DNA of 64,000 bases from Pseudoxanthomonas jiangsuensis (GCF_010093185.1 NZ_PDWL01000003.1:161688-225687), one strand, 5' to 3'. Positions 36,903 through 46,256 are shown, numbered from the stretch's first letter. Program-made: numbers and translations. Notes: a model not told the origin generated them from the letters alone.

Positions 36903-38024
36903 TTGAGCAGCAACACCTTCGGCAAGCTCCTGTCGGTCACCACCTTCGGCGAATCGCACGGCCCGGCCATCGGCTGCGTGATCGACGGCTGCCCGCCGGG
37001 GCTGGAGATCGCGCCGGAGGAGTTCGCCCACGACCTGCAGCGCCGCGCCACCGGCAAGTCGCGCCACACCTCGGCCCGGCGCGAGGCCGACGAGGTCGAG
37101 ATACTGTCCGGCGTATACGAGGGCCGCACCACCGGCACCCCGATCGCCCTGCTGGTCCGCAACACCGACCAGCGCAGCAAGGACTACGCGAACATCGCCG
37201 CGCAGTTCCGCCCGGGCCACGCCGACTACAGCTACTGGCAGAAGTACGGCATCCGCGACCCGCGCGGCGGCGGTCGCAGCTCGGCCCGCGAGACCACCAT
37301 GCGGGTGGCCGCGGCGGTGATCGCCAAGAAGTGGCTGCGGCAGCGCTACGGTGTGACCGTGCGCGGCTTCATGGCCCAGATCGGCGACGTCACCCCGGCC
37401 GGTTTCGACTGGCAGGCGGTGGAGGACAACCCGTTCTTCTGGCCGCACGCGCCGCAGGTGGCCGAACTCGAGAACTACATGGACGCCCTGCGCAAGTCCG
37501 GCGATTCGGTCGGCGCGCGGGTGACCGTGGTCGCCGACGGCGTGCCGCCGGGCTGGGGCGAGCCGATCTACGGCAAGCTCGACGGCGAGCTCGCCGCGGC
37601 GCTGATGAGCATCAACGCGGTCAAGGGCGTGGAGATCGGCGACGGCTTCGCGTCCGTCGCGCAGAAGGGCACCCAGCACCGCGACCTGATCGCGCCCGAG
37701 GGCTTCGCCAGCAACCACGCCGGCGGCATCCTCGGCGGCATCTCCACCGGCCAGCAGGTGGTGGCCTCGATCGCGCTCAAGCCGACCTCCAGCCTGCGCC
37801 TGCCCGGGCCGACCGTGGACGTGCACGGCGCGCCGGTCGAGGTGGTCACCACCGGCCGCCACGATCCCTGCGTCGGCATCCGCGCCACTCCGATCGCCGA
37901 GGCGATGGTCGCGCTGGTGCTGATGGACCAGGCCCTGCGCCACCGCGCCCAGTGTGGCGACGTCGGCACGGTCGACCCGCGGATCCCGGCCGGCGCCGGC
38001 GCGCTCGGCGGGGGGCAGGGCTAG
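36903..38024 (+). CDS. aroC: Chorismate synthase
   Basis: 373 residues. It converts EPSP to chorismate using reduced FMN. The family start [20 protein letters not shown] follows a TTG codon at 36903, and no ATG or GTG is available in frame close by, so TTG is the start. Signatures RQSARETTxxRVAAG-type appear as [18 protein letters not shown], together with GGISTGQ and [18 protein letters not shown]. Length fits relatives. Transcription probably starts within the repeat-rich gap upstream. Confidence 0.97.
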   Translation: MSSNTFGKLLSVTTFGESHGPAIGCVIDGCPPGLEIAPEEFAHDLQRRATGKSRHTSARREADEVEILSGVYEGRTTGTPIALLVRNTDQRSKDYANIAAQFRPGHADYSYWQKYGIRDPRGGGRSSARETTMRVAAAVIAKKWLRQRYGVTVRGFMAQIGDVTPAGFDWQAVEDNPFFWPHAPQVAELENYMDALRKSGDSVGARVTVVADGVPPGWGEPIYGKLDGELAAALMSINAVKGVEIGDGFASVAQKGTQHRDLIAPEGFASNHAGGILGGISTGQQVVASIALKPTSSLRLPGPTVDVHGAPVEVVTTGRHDPCVGIRATPIAEAMVALVLMDQALRHRAQCGDVGTVDPRIPAGAGALGGGQG

Positions 38025-38029
38025 CGACC

Positions 38030-39100
38030 ATGGCCGCCGCGCGTCCCCGCGTCTGGGTGTCGCAGCCGCTGTTCGACGACATCGTCGACCAGCTGGCGGC
38101 GCATTGCGACGTGGACGCCGCGGCGCAGGTCGTGCAGTACGATGCCGCGGCGATCGCCGCGGCCTTGCGCGACGCCGACGGCGCCCTGGTCACCCTCAAT
38201 GAGCGCATCGGCGCGACCGAGCTGGCCGCCGCGCCGCGGCTGCGCGCGATCGCCAACGTCGGGGTCGGCTACAACAACCTGGACATCGCCGCGCTGGACG
38301 CGGCCGGGGTGGTGGCGACCAACACCCCCGACGTGCTCACCGAGACCACCGCCGACCTCGGCTTCGCCCTGCTGATGGCGGCCGCGCGCCGGATCGGTGA
38401 ATCCGAGCGCTGGCTGCGCGAGGGACATTGGCGGCAGTGGTCGTTCTCGACCATGCTCGGCGCCGACGTCCACGGCAGCACCCTGGGCATCCTCGGCATG
38501 GGCCGGATCGGCCAGGCCATCGCCCGCCGCGGCCACCACGGCTTCGGCATGAAGGTGCTGTACCACAACCGTTCGCGCCTGCCGGAGGCGGTCGAGCGCG
38601 AGGTCGGCGCGCGCTACGTGGACTTCGACGCCCTGCTGGCGCAGGCCGACCACCTGCTGCTGGTGCTGCCGTATTCGCCGGCCTCGCACCACATCATCGG
38701 CGCCGCCGCTTTGGCGAAGATGAAGCCCGGCGCCACCCTGGTGAACATCGCCCGCGGCGGCCTGGTCGACGAGCTCGCCCTGGCCGATGCGCTGGCCAAC
38801 GGCCGCCTGGCCGCCGCCGGCCTGGACGTGTACGAAGGCGAGCCGGACGTGCGCCCGGAACTGCTGGCCTTGCGCAACGTCGTGCTGACCCCGCACATCG
38901 GCAGCGCCTCGCAGGCCACCCGGCGGGCGATGGTCCAGCTGGCGGTGGACAACCTCGCCGCCGCGCTCGGCTTCGGCCCGCAGGCCGGTCGGCCGTCGAA
39001 CCCGGTGACCGCGAAGCAGACCACCGCCATTACCACCACCGGTGCGATTGCCGGCGCGGGCAAAGCCGCGACCGGCAAACGACCGGGAACCTCCGCCTGA
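38030..39100 (+). CDS. D-2-hydroxyacid dehydrogenase (glyoxylate/hydroxypyruvate reductase-like)
   Basis: 356 residues. The NAD(P)-binding site is LGILGMGRIGQAIARR, and the catalytic Arg, Glu and His are in NIARGGLVDE, YEGEPDV and LTPHIGSAS. This is the D-isomer-specific 2-hydroxyacid dehydrogenase family, branch of glyoxylate/hydroxypyruvate reductases; the substrate cannot be fixed. The last 35 residues (after PSNPVTA) are a Thr/Ala/Gly-rich low-complexity tail that goes beyond the usual end of the family, perhaps a read-through extension after loss of a stop codon. It starts five bases after aroC, so probably one operon. Confidence 0.9.
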   Translation: MAAARPRVWVSQPLFDDIVDQLAAHCDVDAAAQVVQYDAAAIAAALRDADGALVTLNERIGATELAAAPRLRAIANVGVGYNNLDIAALDAAGVVATNTPDVLTETTADLGFALLMAAARRIGESERWLREGHWRQWSFSTMLGADVHGSTLGILGMGRIGQAIARRGHHGFGMKVLYHNRSRLPEAVEREVGARYVDFDALLAQADHLLLVLPYSPASHHIIGAAALAKMKPGATLVNIARGGLVDELALADALANGRLAAAGLDVYEGEPDVRPELLALRNVVLTPHIGSASQATRRAMVQLAVDNLAAALGFGPQAGRPSNPVTAKQTTAITTTGAIAGAGKAATGKRPGTSA

Positions 39101-39218
39101 GCCCGCCGGGCCACGGCACCCAGGAGGGAGGTTCCCCGAACCCGGTCCACGCGCGCCGCCGCCGCGCATGAATTCCCCGCGATTCCTCCGACATTCCAGT
39201 ACCCGAGAGAGCCACACC

Positions 39219-40244
39219 ATGAGCAATGCAGAACGTCGTTTCACCGTCGCCGTCGTCGGCGCCACCGGCGCGGTCGGCGAGACCATGCTGAACATCCTGG
39301 CCGAGCGCCAGTTCCCGGTCGGGCAGATCGTGGCGCTGGCCTCCGAGCGCTCGGCCGGCGGCGAGGTCGAGTTCGCCGGCCGCAAGGTCAAGGTCCAGGA
39401 CCTGGCCACGTTCGATCCGACCGGCGTGGACATCGCCCTGTTCTCGGCCGGCGGCGGCGTGTCCAAGGAGTACGGGCCGAAGTTCGCCGCGGCAGGCGCG
39501 GTGGTGATCGACAACTCCTCGGCCTTCCGCTACGACGACGACGTGCCGCTGGTGGTGAGCGAGGTCAACCCCGAGGCGGCGAAGAACCGCCCGCGCGGGA
39601 TCATCGCCAACCCGAACTGCTCGACCATGCAGATGCTGGTGGCGCTGGCGCCGCTGCACCGCGAGTACGGGATCGAGCGGATCAACGTGGCCACCTACCA
39701 GTCGGTGTCCGGCGCGGGCCGTTCGGCGCTGGAGGAGCTGGGCCGGCAGACCGCCAACATCCTCAACTTCCAGGACGCCGACCCGCAGCGCTTCCCTTTG
39801 CAGATCGCCTTCAACCTGATCCCGCACATCGACGACTTCCAGGAAAACGGCTTCACCAAGGAGGAGATGAAGCTGGTGTGGGAGACCCGCAAGATCCTGG
39901 GCGACGACAGCATCCAGGTGAACCCGACCGCGGTGCGGGTGCCGGTGTTCTACGGCCATTCGGAGGCCGTCGCGATCGAGACGAAGAAGAAGGTGACCCC
40001 GGAGGCGGCGCGCGAACTGCTTGAGCGCTCGCCGGGCATCGAGGTGGTGGACGAGCGCAAGGCCGGCGGCTATCCGACCCCGGTGACACACGCCTCCGGA
40101 AACGACGCGGTGTACGTGGGCCGGATCCGCGAGGACATCTCGCACCCGCGCGGCCTGAACCTGTGGATCGTGTCGGACAATATCCGCAAGGGCGCCGCGC
40201 TGAACGCGGTCCAGCTGGCCGAGCTGGTGGTCAACGGTGGCTGA
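39219..40244 (+). CDS. asd: Aspartate-semialdehyde dehydrogenase
   Basis: 341 residues. It reduces aspartyl phosphate to aspartate semialdehyde for lysine, methionine, threonine and diaminopimelate synthesis. The NADP loop is VVGATGAVGETML; the catalytic Cys is in IIANPNCSTMQM near 133; the substrate region TYQSVSGAGRSALEEL and a catalytic His in VFYGHSEAV are present. An in-frame ATG at 39168 exists, but the MSNAERRFTVAVVG start at 39219 fits the family. A strong terminator follows. Confidence 0.97.
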   Translation: MSNAERRFTVAVVGATGAVGETMLNILAERQFPVGQIVALASERSAGGEVEFAGRKVKVQDLATFDPTGVDIALFSAGGGVSKEYGPKFAAAGAVVIDNSSAFRYDDDVPLVVSEVNPEAAKNRPRGIIANPNCSTMQMLVALAPLHREYGIERINVATYQSVSGAGRSALEELGRQTANILNFQDADPQRFPLQIAFNLIPHIDDFQENGFTKEEMKLVWETRKILGDDSIQVNPTAVRVPVFYGHSEAVAIETKKKVTPEAARELLERSPGIEVVDERKAGGYPTPVTHASGNDAVYVGRIREDISHPRGLNLWIVSDNIRKGAALNAVQLAELVVNGG

Positions 40245-40273
40245 TCCGGCCGGCGGGGTCGCAGGCAGTTGCG

Positions 40274-40304
40274 GACGGCGCGCGGGTTCTGCCCGCGCGC
40301 CGTC
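40274..40304 (+). terminator. Strong hairpin terminator after asd
   Basis: 13-bp perfect stem (40274-40286 with 40292-40304), loop TTCTG, followed by TGCGTTTGCC. 29 bases after the asd stop. Confidence 0.75.
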
Positions 40305-40342
40305 TGCGTTTGCCGCCCTCGTGTAGGCCCCGGCGAACCCGC

Positions 40343-40348
40343 TATAGT
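40343..40348 (+). promoter_or_regulatory. Probable fimV -10 box, implying a leaderless transcript
   Basis: TATAGT ends 7 bases before the fimV ATG at 40356, and no Shine-Dalgarno sequence is present. Transcription from this box would start at the ATG. Confidence 0.4.
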
Positions 40349-40355
40349 GCGCCGC

Positions 40356-42092
40356 ATGACGAAGAGGGGACGGGGCGCCTTGCGCCCGTGGCAATGGTTG
40401 CTGGCGGTCGTGCTGTCGCTGCTCAGCAGCGGCGCGATGGCGCTCGGCCTGGGCCAGATCCGGGTGCTGTCGGCGCCAGGCCAGCCGCTGCTCGCCGAGA
40501 TCCCGATCATCTCCAACGAGCCGGGCGAACTGGAGAACGCGCGCGCCCGGCTGGCTTCGCCGGAGACCTTCGCCCGCGTGGGCCTGCAGCCGCCGGCCGG
40601 CCTGGTCCGCGACCTGCAGTTCGAGATCGCCGCCGACGCCCAGGGCCGGGCCGTGGTCCGGGTCACCAGCGAAGCGCCAGTGGACGTGCCGGCGGTCGCC
40701 TTCCTGATCGAGGTCGACTGGGGCCAGGGCCGGCTGGTGCGCGAGTACTCGGCGCTGGTGGCCGCGCCGCAGACGGCCGCGGCGATCGAGGCCCCGGCGA
40801 TCCAGACCCCGCAGGCCGCACCTTCCGACGCGATCGTGCGCGAGCCGGCGCCGGCGGTGGCCGAAGCACCGGTGCCGCCGGAACCCGCGGATTCCACCGC
40901 GTCCGCCAGGCCTGTGCCGCCGGCACCGCCCGCGCCTCCAGTCGCCCCCACGCCGCCGCCGCAGGCCAGCGCCGCGGCGGGCGAAGTGCTGGCCACGGTC
41001 CGGCGCGGACAGACCTTGTCCGGGATCGCGGCGGGCATGGACCGCCAGGGCCACAGCCTGGACCAGGCGATGCTGGCCCTGCTCAATGCCAATCCCGAGG
41101 CCTTCATCGGCGGCAACATCCACCGCGTGCGCAGCGGCGCCGTGCTGCGGATGCCGGCGACGGCGGACTTCTCGCAGGCCGATGCCGCCACCGCCGCGGC
41201 CCTGGTCCGCGAGCAGACCGCGCAGTGGCGCCAGGCCTCGCGTCCGGTGCAGCAGCCGGCCGATGCAGGAACCGCAGCGGCGACAGCGGCGCCGACCGCC
41301 ACCGCCGCCGCGACACCCACCGCGGCGGTGGCCTCCGGGGCGCGGCTGGAGATCGCACCGGCGGCCGCGGCGGCCGGTACCCAGGCAACGGAATCCGGGC
41401 TCGGCACCGGTGGTGAGGGCGACATGCTGGCGAACGAATCCCTGCGGCAGGCCCAGGAAGACCTGGCCGCGCGCGACTCGGAACTGCAGGAACTGCGCAG
41501 CCGGGTCGAGGAACTGGAGAAGCTGCAGCAGCAGCAGCTCAAGCTGATCGAGATGAAGGACAGCGAGCTGGCCACCGCGCAGCAGCGTCTGGCCCAGGTC
41601 CAGCAGTCCGGCCCCGCCGAAGCGGCCGGGGCCGGCGCGCCTTCGTGGCTGTGGGCCGGGTTGGGCCTGTTGCTGGCCGCCGCCGTGGTCTGGTGGTGGG
41701 CGCGGCGGCCCAAGCCCCTGCCGATCCCGACCGCGCGTTCCGGCGGCTGGGACGCGGCCTCGCTGGCGGCCGCGGTACCGGCCGTCGCGGTGCCGGCCGA
41801 TCCGGCGGTTGCGGCCGACGGTCTCGAGGACGCACACCACGCCTATGCCGAACCGGTGGACGAGGTCGCTCCGGCCACCGGCGTGCCCGCCTGGCATACC
41901 GACGCCGCCCCGGCGCCGGGCCTGGGCCCGCTGAATCCGGCCCCCGCCGGCCGCGAGCGCCTGGAACTGGCGATCGCCTACCTGGACCTGGGCGACGTGG
42001 AGACCGCGCGCACCCTGCTGCACGAGGTCGCGGTCGGCCACGACCCCGCCGCGCGCGACGAGGCGGCGCAGCTGCTGCGCGAGATCGGCTGA
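40356..42092 (+). CDS. fimV: FimV/HubP-family polar protein
   Basis: 578 residues. A signal peptide (about 1-28, ending AMA-LGLGQ) precedes the FimV N-terminal domain ([18 protein letters not shown] ... [21 protein letters not shown]). A Pro/Ala-rich linker leads to a LysM peptidoglycan-binding domain near 210-265 ([18 protein letters not shown]), then a coiled coil (about 365-415), one membrane segment (about 428-446, [19 protein letters not shown]) and a C-terminal cytoplasmic FimV TPR-like domain ([20 protein letters not shown]). In Pseudomonas and Vibrio the family organises the pole, type IV pili and chemotaxis arrays. Somewhat shorter than Pseudomonas FimV. Confidence 0.93.
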   Translation: MTKRGRGALRPWQWLLAVVLSLLSSGAMALGLGQIRVLSAPGQPLLAEIPIISNEPGELENARARLASPETFARVGLQPPAGLVRDLQFEIAADAQGRAVVRVTSEAPVDVPAVAFLIEVDWGQGRLVREYSALVAAPQTAAAIEAPAIQTPQAAPSDAIVREPAPAVAEAPVPPEPADSTASARPVPPAPPAPPVAPTPPPQASAAAGEVLATVRRGQTLSGIAAGMDRQGHSLDQAMLALLNANPEAFIGGNIHRVRSGAVLRMPATADFSQADAATAAALVREQTAQWRQASRPVQQPADAGTAAATAAPTATAAATPTAAVASGARLEIAPAAAAAGTQATESGLGTGGEGDMLANESLRQAQEDLAARDSELQELRSRVEELEKLQQQQLKLIEMKDSELATAQQRLAQVQQSGPAEAAGAGAPSWLWAGLGLLLAAAVVWWWARRPKPLPIPTARSGGWDAASLAAAVPAVAVPADPAVAADGLEDAHHAYAEPVDEVAPATGVPAWHTDAAPAPGLGPLNPAPAGRERLELAIAYLDLGDVETARTLLHEVAVGHDPAARDEAAQLLREIG

Positions 42093-42118
42093 GCGGCAGG
42101 ACGGGCAGGGCGGCAGGC

Positions 42119-42892
42119 ATGCGCTACGCGCTCGGCGTCGAATACGACGGCGGCGGCTTCCAGGGCTGGCAGGGCCTGGGGCCCTCCGGTCCGCCGACCG
42201 TGCAGGCCGCGCTCGAACGGGCGCTGACCTCGGTCGCCGACCAGGCCATCACCGTCAGCTGCGCCGGCCGCACCGACGCCGGCGTGCATGCCGAATGCCA
42301 GGTGGTGCATTTCGACAGCACCGCCGCCCGCGACCCGCGCGCCTGGACCCTGGGCGTGAGCGGGCGGCTGCCGCCGACGGTGTGCGTGCGCTGGTGCGTG
42401 CCGGTGGCCGACGACTTCCATGCCCGCTTCTCCGCACGCGCGCGTCGCTACCGCTACCGCCTGGTCAACCGCCAGGTGCGCCCGGCGCTGTACCGCAACC
42501 TGATGGCCTGGGAGCGCCGGCCGCTGGATGCCGAGGCCATGCACCGCGCCGCCCAGGTCCTGGTCGGCGAGAACGACTTCGGCGCCTTCCGCACCGTGCA
42601 CTGCCAGGCCCCGCATGCGCGCCGCAACCTGCACGAGATCCTGGTCCGCCGGGTCGGCGAGACGGTCGAGATCGAGGTCCAGGCCAACGCCTTCCTCCAC
42701 CACATGGTCCGCAACATCGTCGGCTCCCTGCTGGAAGTGGGCGCCGGCGCCCGGGACGAGGGCTGGATCGCGCGCCTGCTGGCCGGCCGCGACCGCACCC
42801 TGGCCGGGCCGACCGCGCCGCCGCAGGGGCTGGTGTTCCTGCGCCCGCTGTATCCCCCAGAATGGGGCCTCCCGCCGGAGGTGAACCTGTGA
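42119..42892 (+). CDS. truA: tRNA pseudouridine(38-40) synthase TruA
   Basis: 257 residues. It makes pseudouridine at positions 38-40 of tRNA anticodon stems. The catalytic Asp is in [19 protein letters not shown] near residue 52; YRYRLVNR and [19 protein letters not shown] are further family blocks. The gene sits 26 bases after fimV and overlaps the trpF GTG by four bases. The fimV-truA-trpF order is conserved in many gamma-proteobacteria. Confidence 0.97.
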   Translation: MRYALGVEYDGGGFQGWQGLGPSGPPTVQAALERALTSVADQAITVSCAGRTDAGVHAECQVVHFDSTAARDPRAWTLGVSGRLPPTVCVRWCVPVADDFHARFSARARRYRYRLVNRQVRPALYRNLMAWERRPLDAEAMHRAAQVLVGENDFGAFRTVHCQAPHARRNLHEILVRRVGETVEIEVQANAFLHHMVRNIVGSLLEVGAGARDEGWIARLLAGRDRTLAGPTAPPQGLVFLRPLYPPEWGLPPEVNL

Positions 42893-43545
42893 CCCGCACC
42901 CTGTACCGCACCCGGATCAAGTTCTGCGGCATGACCCGCCCGGGCGACGTGCGCCTGGCCGGCGAACTGGGGGTGGACGCGGTGGGCTTCGTGTTCGCCG
43001 CCGGCAGCCCGCGCCGGGTGACCGCGGCCGAGGCGCGCCAGCTGCGCCTGGCGATGGCGCCGATGGTCAGCGCCGTGGCCCTGTTCCGCGACAACCCGGT
43101 CGAGGAGGTGCGCGAGGTGGTGCGCCAAGTGCGCCCGGCCCTGCTGCAGTTCCACGGCGACGAGGACGACGCGTTCTGCCGCACCTTCCGAGTGCCGTAC
43201 ATGAAGGCGGTGCCGATGGGCGGCGACGCCCAGTGGGACGCCCGCACCCTGCAGCAGAACTGGCCGAACGCGGCCGGCTTCCTGTTCGACAGCCACGGCA
43301 AGGGCGGCGCCGGCGGCACCGGCCACGCCTTCGACTGGAGCCGGATTCCCACCGGCCTGCACCGGCCGTTCGTGCTGGCCGGCGGGATCACCGCCGACAA
43401 CGTCCACGACGCGATCCTGTCGACCCTGCCGTGGGCGGTGGACGTGGCCAGCGGGATCGAGGCCTCGCCCGGGATCAAGGACGGCGAGAAGATGCGCCGC
43501 CTCGTCGCTGAAGTACGCAAGGCCGACTGCGCCGAGATCGACTAG
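42889..43545 (+). CDS. trpF: Phosphoribosylanthranilate isomerase TrpF
   Basis: 218 residues, TIM barrel. It catalyses the third step of tryptophan synthesis. The general-base Cys is in [13 protein letters not shown] and the general-acid Asp in [15 protein letters not shown]; the phosphate-binding ends are [11 protein letters not shown] and [15 protein letters not shown]. The GTG start overlaps the truA stop. TrpB and TrpA, its usual neighbours in this family, are 8 kb downstream beyond the peptide-export island. Confidence 0.97.
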   Translation: MTRTLYRTRIKFCGMTRPGDVRLAGELGVDAVGFVFAAGSPRRVTAAEARQLRLAMAPMVSAVALFRDNPVEEVREVVRQVRPALLQFHGDEDDAFCRTFRVPYMKAVPMGGDAQWDARTLQQNWPNAAGFLFDSHGKGGAGGTGHAFDWSRIPTGLHRPFVLAGGITADNVHDAILSTLPWAVDVASGIEASPGIKDGEKMRRLVAEVRKADCAEID

Positions 43546-43582
43546 CGCCGGTTGACGCCATGGCGCGACCCTCCCGCTCCGT

Positions 43583-43604
43583 GTAGGAGCCGGTCTCGCC
43601 GGCG
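43583..43604 (+). repeat. REP-like palindrome at the left edge of the island
   Basis: GTAGGAGCCGGTCTCGCCGG and two further bases, matching the 25-bp arm at 50771-50795 except for one base (C for T in the loop). It lies 38 bases after the trpF stop. Confidence 0.75.
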
Positions 43605-43637
43605 CCATCATCCCGGCCGACGCGCGCAGAACCCGAT

Positions 43638-44012
43638 TCAGGCGCTGCGCCTGCCCTCCGGCAACGGCGCCTCCGCCAACCGCAGCAGCATCCTCCTGGT
43701 CTGCGCGTCGCAGGCGCGGAACGCCGCCAGCAGCCGGCGCTCGGCCGGGTCATGGACGAACTCGGCCTCCGCGGCCGGCACGTCTTCGTCCGCAGCTTCG
43801 TAGCCGATCCCGCCGCGCCCGGTGGCCAGCCATTCGAAGCGCACCGCGGTGATCCGCGCCAGCTGCTCCAGCCGCGAGGTGGCGGGCAGGGCGCCCACCG
43901 AGCATTCCCAGTTGGCGACCGCGCCGCGGCTGATGCCGAGCTGCCGGGCCAGCGCTTCCTGCGAGAGCCGGGCGCGCTGGCGGGCGATCCGGATCCTTAC
44001 CGAAAGTTGCAT
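43638..44012 (-). CDS. XRE-type HTH regulator at the island edge
   Basis: 124 residues. The N-terminal Cro/CI-type helix-turn-helix is clear at about 4-60: IRIARQRARLSQEALARQLG, then ISRGAVANWE (recognition helix) and LEQLARITAVRFEWLATGRG. The C-terminal 60 residues are acidic then arginine-rich and match nothing I know. It is divergent from the hlyD-led peptide operon, the natural regulator for it. A GGGGAAG Shine-Dalgarno precedes the ATG, and an AAGTTG-N5-CAACTT palindrome covers the start codon, suggesting autorepression. GC content is like the host, unlike the peptide genes. Confidence 0.85.
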   Translation of the reverse strand: MQLSVRIRIARQRARLSQEALARQLGISRGAVANWECSVGALPATSRLEQLARITAVRFEWLATGRGGIGYEAADEDVPAAEAEFVHDPAERRLLAAFRACDAQTRRMLLRLAEAPLPEGRRSA

Positions 44013-44020
44013 TTCAACTT
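44004..44020. promoter_or_regulatory. Operator-like palindrome over the XRE start codon
   Basis: AAGTTG (44004-44009) N5 CAACTT (44015-44020), perfect 6-bp arms with the ATG (complement of 44010-44012) in the spacer. A half-like GCAACTT occurs at 44076-44082. Confidence 0.5.
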
Positions 44021-44090
44021 CCCCTCTGCCTGTCCTGTGCAGTCGAGTGAGCGTAGCCCTCGCGCCCGCGGACGTGCAACTTCGCCACGA

Positions 44091-44197
44091 ATGCAAGCGA
44101 TATTGACGGTGATTCGTACAGTTGCGCTTGCAGGCGGTAAACCGGCCTTGCCGCATGGGATGCGGCGCAGGGCATGCAAGCGGTATTGGCGGCTGAT
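44091..44197. repeat. Two near-identical 24-base direct repeats and an inverted repeat in the xre-hlyD gap
   Basis: ATGCAAGCGATATTGACGG at 44091 and ATGCAAGCGGTATTGGCGG at 44174 (both followed by a YTGAT-like end) are direct repeats 83 bases apart. The first also forms an inverted repeat TGCAAGCG (44092-44099) / CGCTTGCA (44125-44132). Nothing else fills this 288-bp divergent gap (44013-44300), so regulator binding sites are likely. Confidence 0.55.
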
Positions 44198-44300
44198 GAC
44201 GCGGTACCAATCTTGATGGCTGCCGTTCCCGTAGTGAATATCGGCCTGCCGCGGCTTCAGCTGCGGAATCGGACACGGCATTGGCCAAGCGCAGGAAGGC

Positions 44301-45566
44301 ATGACCGAAACACTGTTCCGCAGGGAAGTGATTGAAGCACGGCGCACGGGCTGGCTCGGCGCGATATCGCTGGCCCAGCCGCTGCGGTTGTGGCTGCTCA
44401 CCCTGCTCGCCGTGCTGGCGGCGCTGGCCATCGGTACGTTTCTGGTCCTGGGCACCTACACCCGCCGCTCCACAGTCACTGGCCAACTCGTGCCCACCCA
44501 GGGCCTGGCGACGGTCCTCGCGCCCGCCACAGGTGTCGTCGGCCGGCTTGATGCCAGCGAAGGCGAGCGCGTCGACGCCGGCCAGGCCCTGGCGGTGGTG
44601 ACGGTGCCGCGCGCCACTCCGGCCGCCGGCGACACCCAGGCCGCGCTGGAATCGCGCCTGGCCCAGCGCCAGGCCGGCCTGCAATCGATGCAGGACGCCC
44701 AGCAGCAACAATTGCAGGCCCAGGCCGAAGGCCTGGGCGCGCAACTGGCCTCGGCCCGGCGTGAACTGGCCCAGGCCGAGGCCGAGGTCTTTACCCGCCA
44801 GGAACAGGCGCGCATCGCCCGGGAAACACTCGACCGCCTGCGCCAGCTGCAGGACAACAGGTACGTGAGCCTGCTGCAGATCAAGCAGCAGGAGTCGGCC
44901 GCGCTCGAGTACGCAGGGCAAGCGCAGGCCCTGCAACGCCAAACGACGGCGGCGCGCCGCGCCATCGCCCAGTTGGAGCAGGCCCTGCGCGAACTGCCCG
45001 GCCAACAGCAGGCCGTGGCCGCCACCCTGCAGCGCGACCTGGCCTCGCTGGAACAGGAGCGGGTGCAGACCCAGGCCCAGGGCGCGCTGGCGGTGAGCGC
45101 TCCGGTGGGTGGTGTGGTGGCCACCCAGTTGGTCAAGCCTGGGCAGGCGGTGCAGGCCGGCCAGCCCCTGCTGAGCCTGCTGCCGGGCGACGGCAGGCTG
45201 GAAGCCGAACTCCTGGTGCCCAGTCGCGCGATCGGTTTCATCGAGCCGGGCGACAGCGTGCTGCTGCGCTACCAGGCCTATCCGTACCAGAAGTTCGGCC
45301 ACCAGCGCGGCACGGTGGAGCGGATCAGCCGCAGCGCGCTGAGCAGCGGCGAACTGGGCGCGCTGATCGGCAGTGTCCAGCAGGGCGAGCCGTTCTACCG
45401 GGTGACGGTGGCGCTGGCCGAGCAGGCGGTGGTCGCCTACGGCAGGCCCGAGCCGCTCAAGCCGGGGATGCTGCTGGATGCGGACATCCTGGGGGAGCGG
45501 CGGCGGCTGGTCGAATGGATCTTCGAGCCGTTGTATTCGATCAAGGGGAAGGTCGGTAATGGCTGA
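44301..45566 (+). CDS. HlyD-family periplasmic adaptor (membrane fusion protein)
   Basis: 421 residues. One membrane segment near 30-54 (LWLLTLLAVLAALAIGTFLV), then a lipoyl-like half (VTGQLVPTQGLATVLAPATG), a long alpha-helical hairpin rich in Gln, Ala and Arg (about 115-265), the second lipoyl half (VSAPVGGVVATQLVKPGQAV) and a beta-barrel domain (LVPSRAIGFIEPGDSVLLRY). It is the adaptor of a type I secretion or bacteriocin exporter, joining the C39 ABC transporter at 48606 to a TolC-like channel. First gene of the island operon; AGGAAGG precedes the ATG. Its GC content is host-like. Confidence 0.93.
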   Translation: MTETLFRREVIEARRTGWLGAISLAQPLRLWLLTLLAVLAALAIGTFLVLGTYTRRSTVTGQLVPTQGLATVLAPATGVVGRLDASEGERVDAGQALAVVTVPRATPAAGDTQAALESRLAQRQAGLQSMQDAQQQQLQAQAEGLGAQLASARRELAQAEAEVFTRQEQARIARETLDRLRQLQDNRYVSLLQIKQQESAALEYAGQAQALQRQTTAARRAIAQLEQALRELPGQQQAVAATLQRDLASLEQERVQTQAQGALAVSAPVGGVVATQLVKPGQAVQAGQPLLSLLPGDGRLEAELLVPSRAIGFIEPGDSVLLRYQAYPYQKFGHQRGTVERISRSALSSGELGALIGSVQQGEPFYRVTVALAEQAVVAYGRPEPLKPGMLLDADILGERRRLVEWIFEPLYSIKGKVGNG

Positions 45567-45651
45567 CTTTCACTGGAGGGCGAAGATTGCCGGGGTGTCC
45601 TGGCTCCAGGGCGCGGGATGCGCGCCATATCAAAAGCAGGAGAAATCCACA

Positions 45652-45810
45652 ATGCTAGTTATTGAAGATCGCTATATCAAAGAGGTATTTGGGGGAGTTC
45701 ATCCTGGCGAGAACAATGAGACGTGCACTCCTGATCCGTTTCAAAACTTGATTCCGAGTTTTCCGGGTCAGCAAAGTCCTTCAAAGGAATCGTCGGATCT
45801 GCAAAAGTAG
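45652..45810 (+). CDS. Putative exported peptide A with double-glycine leader
   Basis: 52 residues. The first 15, MLVIEDRYIKEVFGG, have a double-glycine leader pattern (hydrophobic at -4, -7 and -12 from the cut, then GG). The 37-residue core begins VHPGENNETC, contains one Cys (C25), five prolines and ends KESSDLQK. It resembles no bacteriocin family I know. AGGAGA precedes the ATG at good spacing. The frame is open further back to an ATG at 45559 that overlaps the hlyD stop; I prefer 45652 because it gives the same 15-residue leader as its neighbours. AT-richer than hlyD. Confidence 0.6.
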   Translation: MLVIEDRYIKEVFGGVHPGENNETCTPDPFQNLIPSFPGQQSPSKESSDLQK

Positions 45811-45989
45811 TTGGGGTCTATCGGTGCCAGTGATCGATATTGAGATTAATAGGGGGCGCCCAACCATACAATCCTGATGTGCCTGATCAAGATGTGCTGA
45901 AGTGAAATGCAATCGCACTGCTCTTGGCTGCGAACTTGTCGCGCAGGGGAGCTTGCGAATATTTGAAACATCAGATTAAGGAGAAAGGC
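45811..45989 (+). other. 179-bp AT-rich gap between peptide genes A and B
   Basis: No gene seen. Markedly poorer in GC than the window, like the peptide genes around it. It could hold an internal promoter (TTGCGA and TATTTG-like boxes near 45953-45964), but none is convincing. Confidence 0.4.
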
Positions 45990-46238
45990 ATGAAGGTTCT
46001 GGAAGAAGCAGATGTGTGCATGGTGTCCGGTGGCGGTGAGGGGCTGCGCGAACAGGTAGCTGATGCATGCAAGGGTCAACCCGATTCGGCGAATGTAACC
46101 GTGACTGTGTCTTCATCCGGCAACATCGGTGGGGCATTCGGCAAAGTCCTTGGTGGTGCAGAAGCTTCCGACAGCATGAGCATCACCGTTAATTGTGGTG
46201 AGTTCCGCGAGGAGCAAGCTAAAAAGAATTCGAACTAA
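45990..46238 (+). CDS. Putative exported peptide B with double-glycine leader
   Basis: 82 residues. Leader MKVLEEADVCMVSGG (15), then a 67-residue core. The core begins with a short helix-like part (EGLREQVADACKGQPDSA), continues with a strand-like alternating stretch (NVTVTVSSS), a Gly-rich turn and SITVNCGEFREEQAKKNSN. Two core cysteines (C27, C69) could form a disulfide that closes the domain. It is a paralogue of the next gene. AAGGAGA lies five bases before the ATG. No known family recognised; export by the C39 transporter is inferred from the leader. Confidence 0.7.
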   Translation: MKVLEEADVCMVSGGGEGLREQVADACKGQPDSANVTVTVSSSGNIGGAFGKVLGGAEASDSMSITVNCGEFREEQAKKNSN

Positions 46239-46256
46239 CTATAAGGAGAGCCTGAA

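Noticed and set aside
45559..45810. Start of peptide A at the ATG overlapping the hlyD stop
   Set aside because: Gives 31 extra residues before the leader-like segment; 45652 has a better Shine-Dalgarno and the same leader length as the neighbours.
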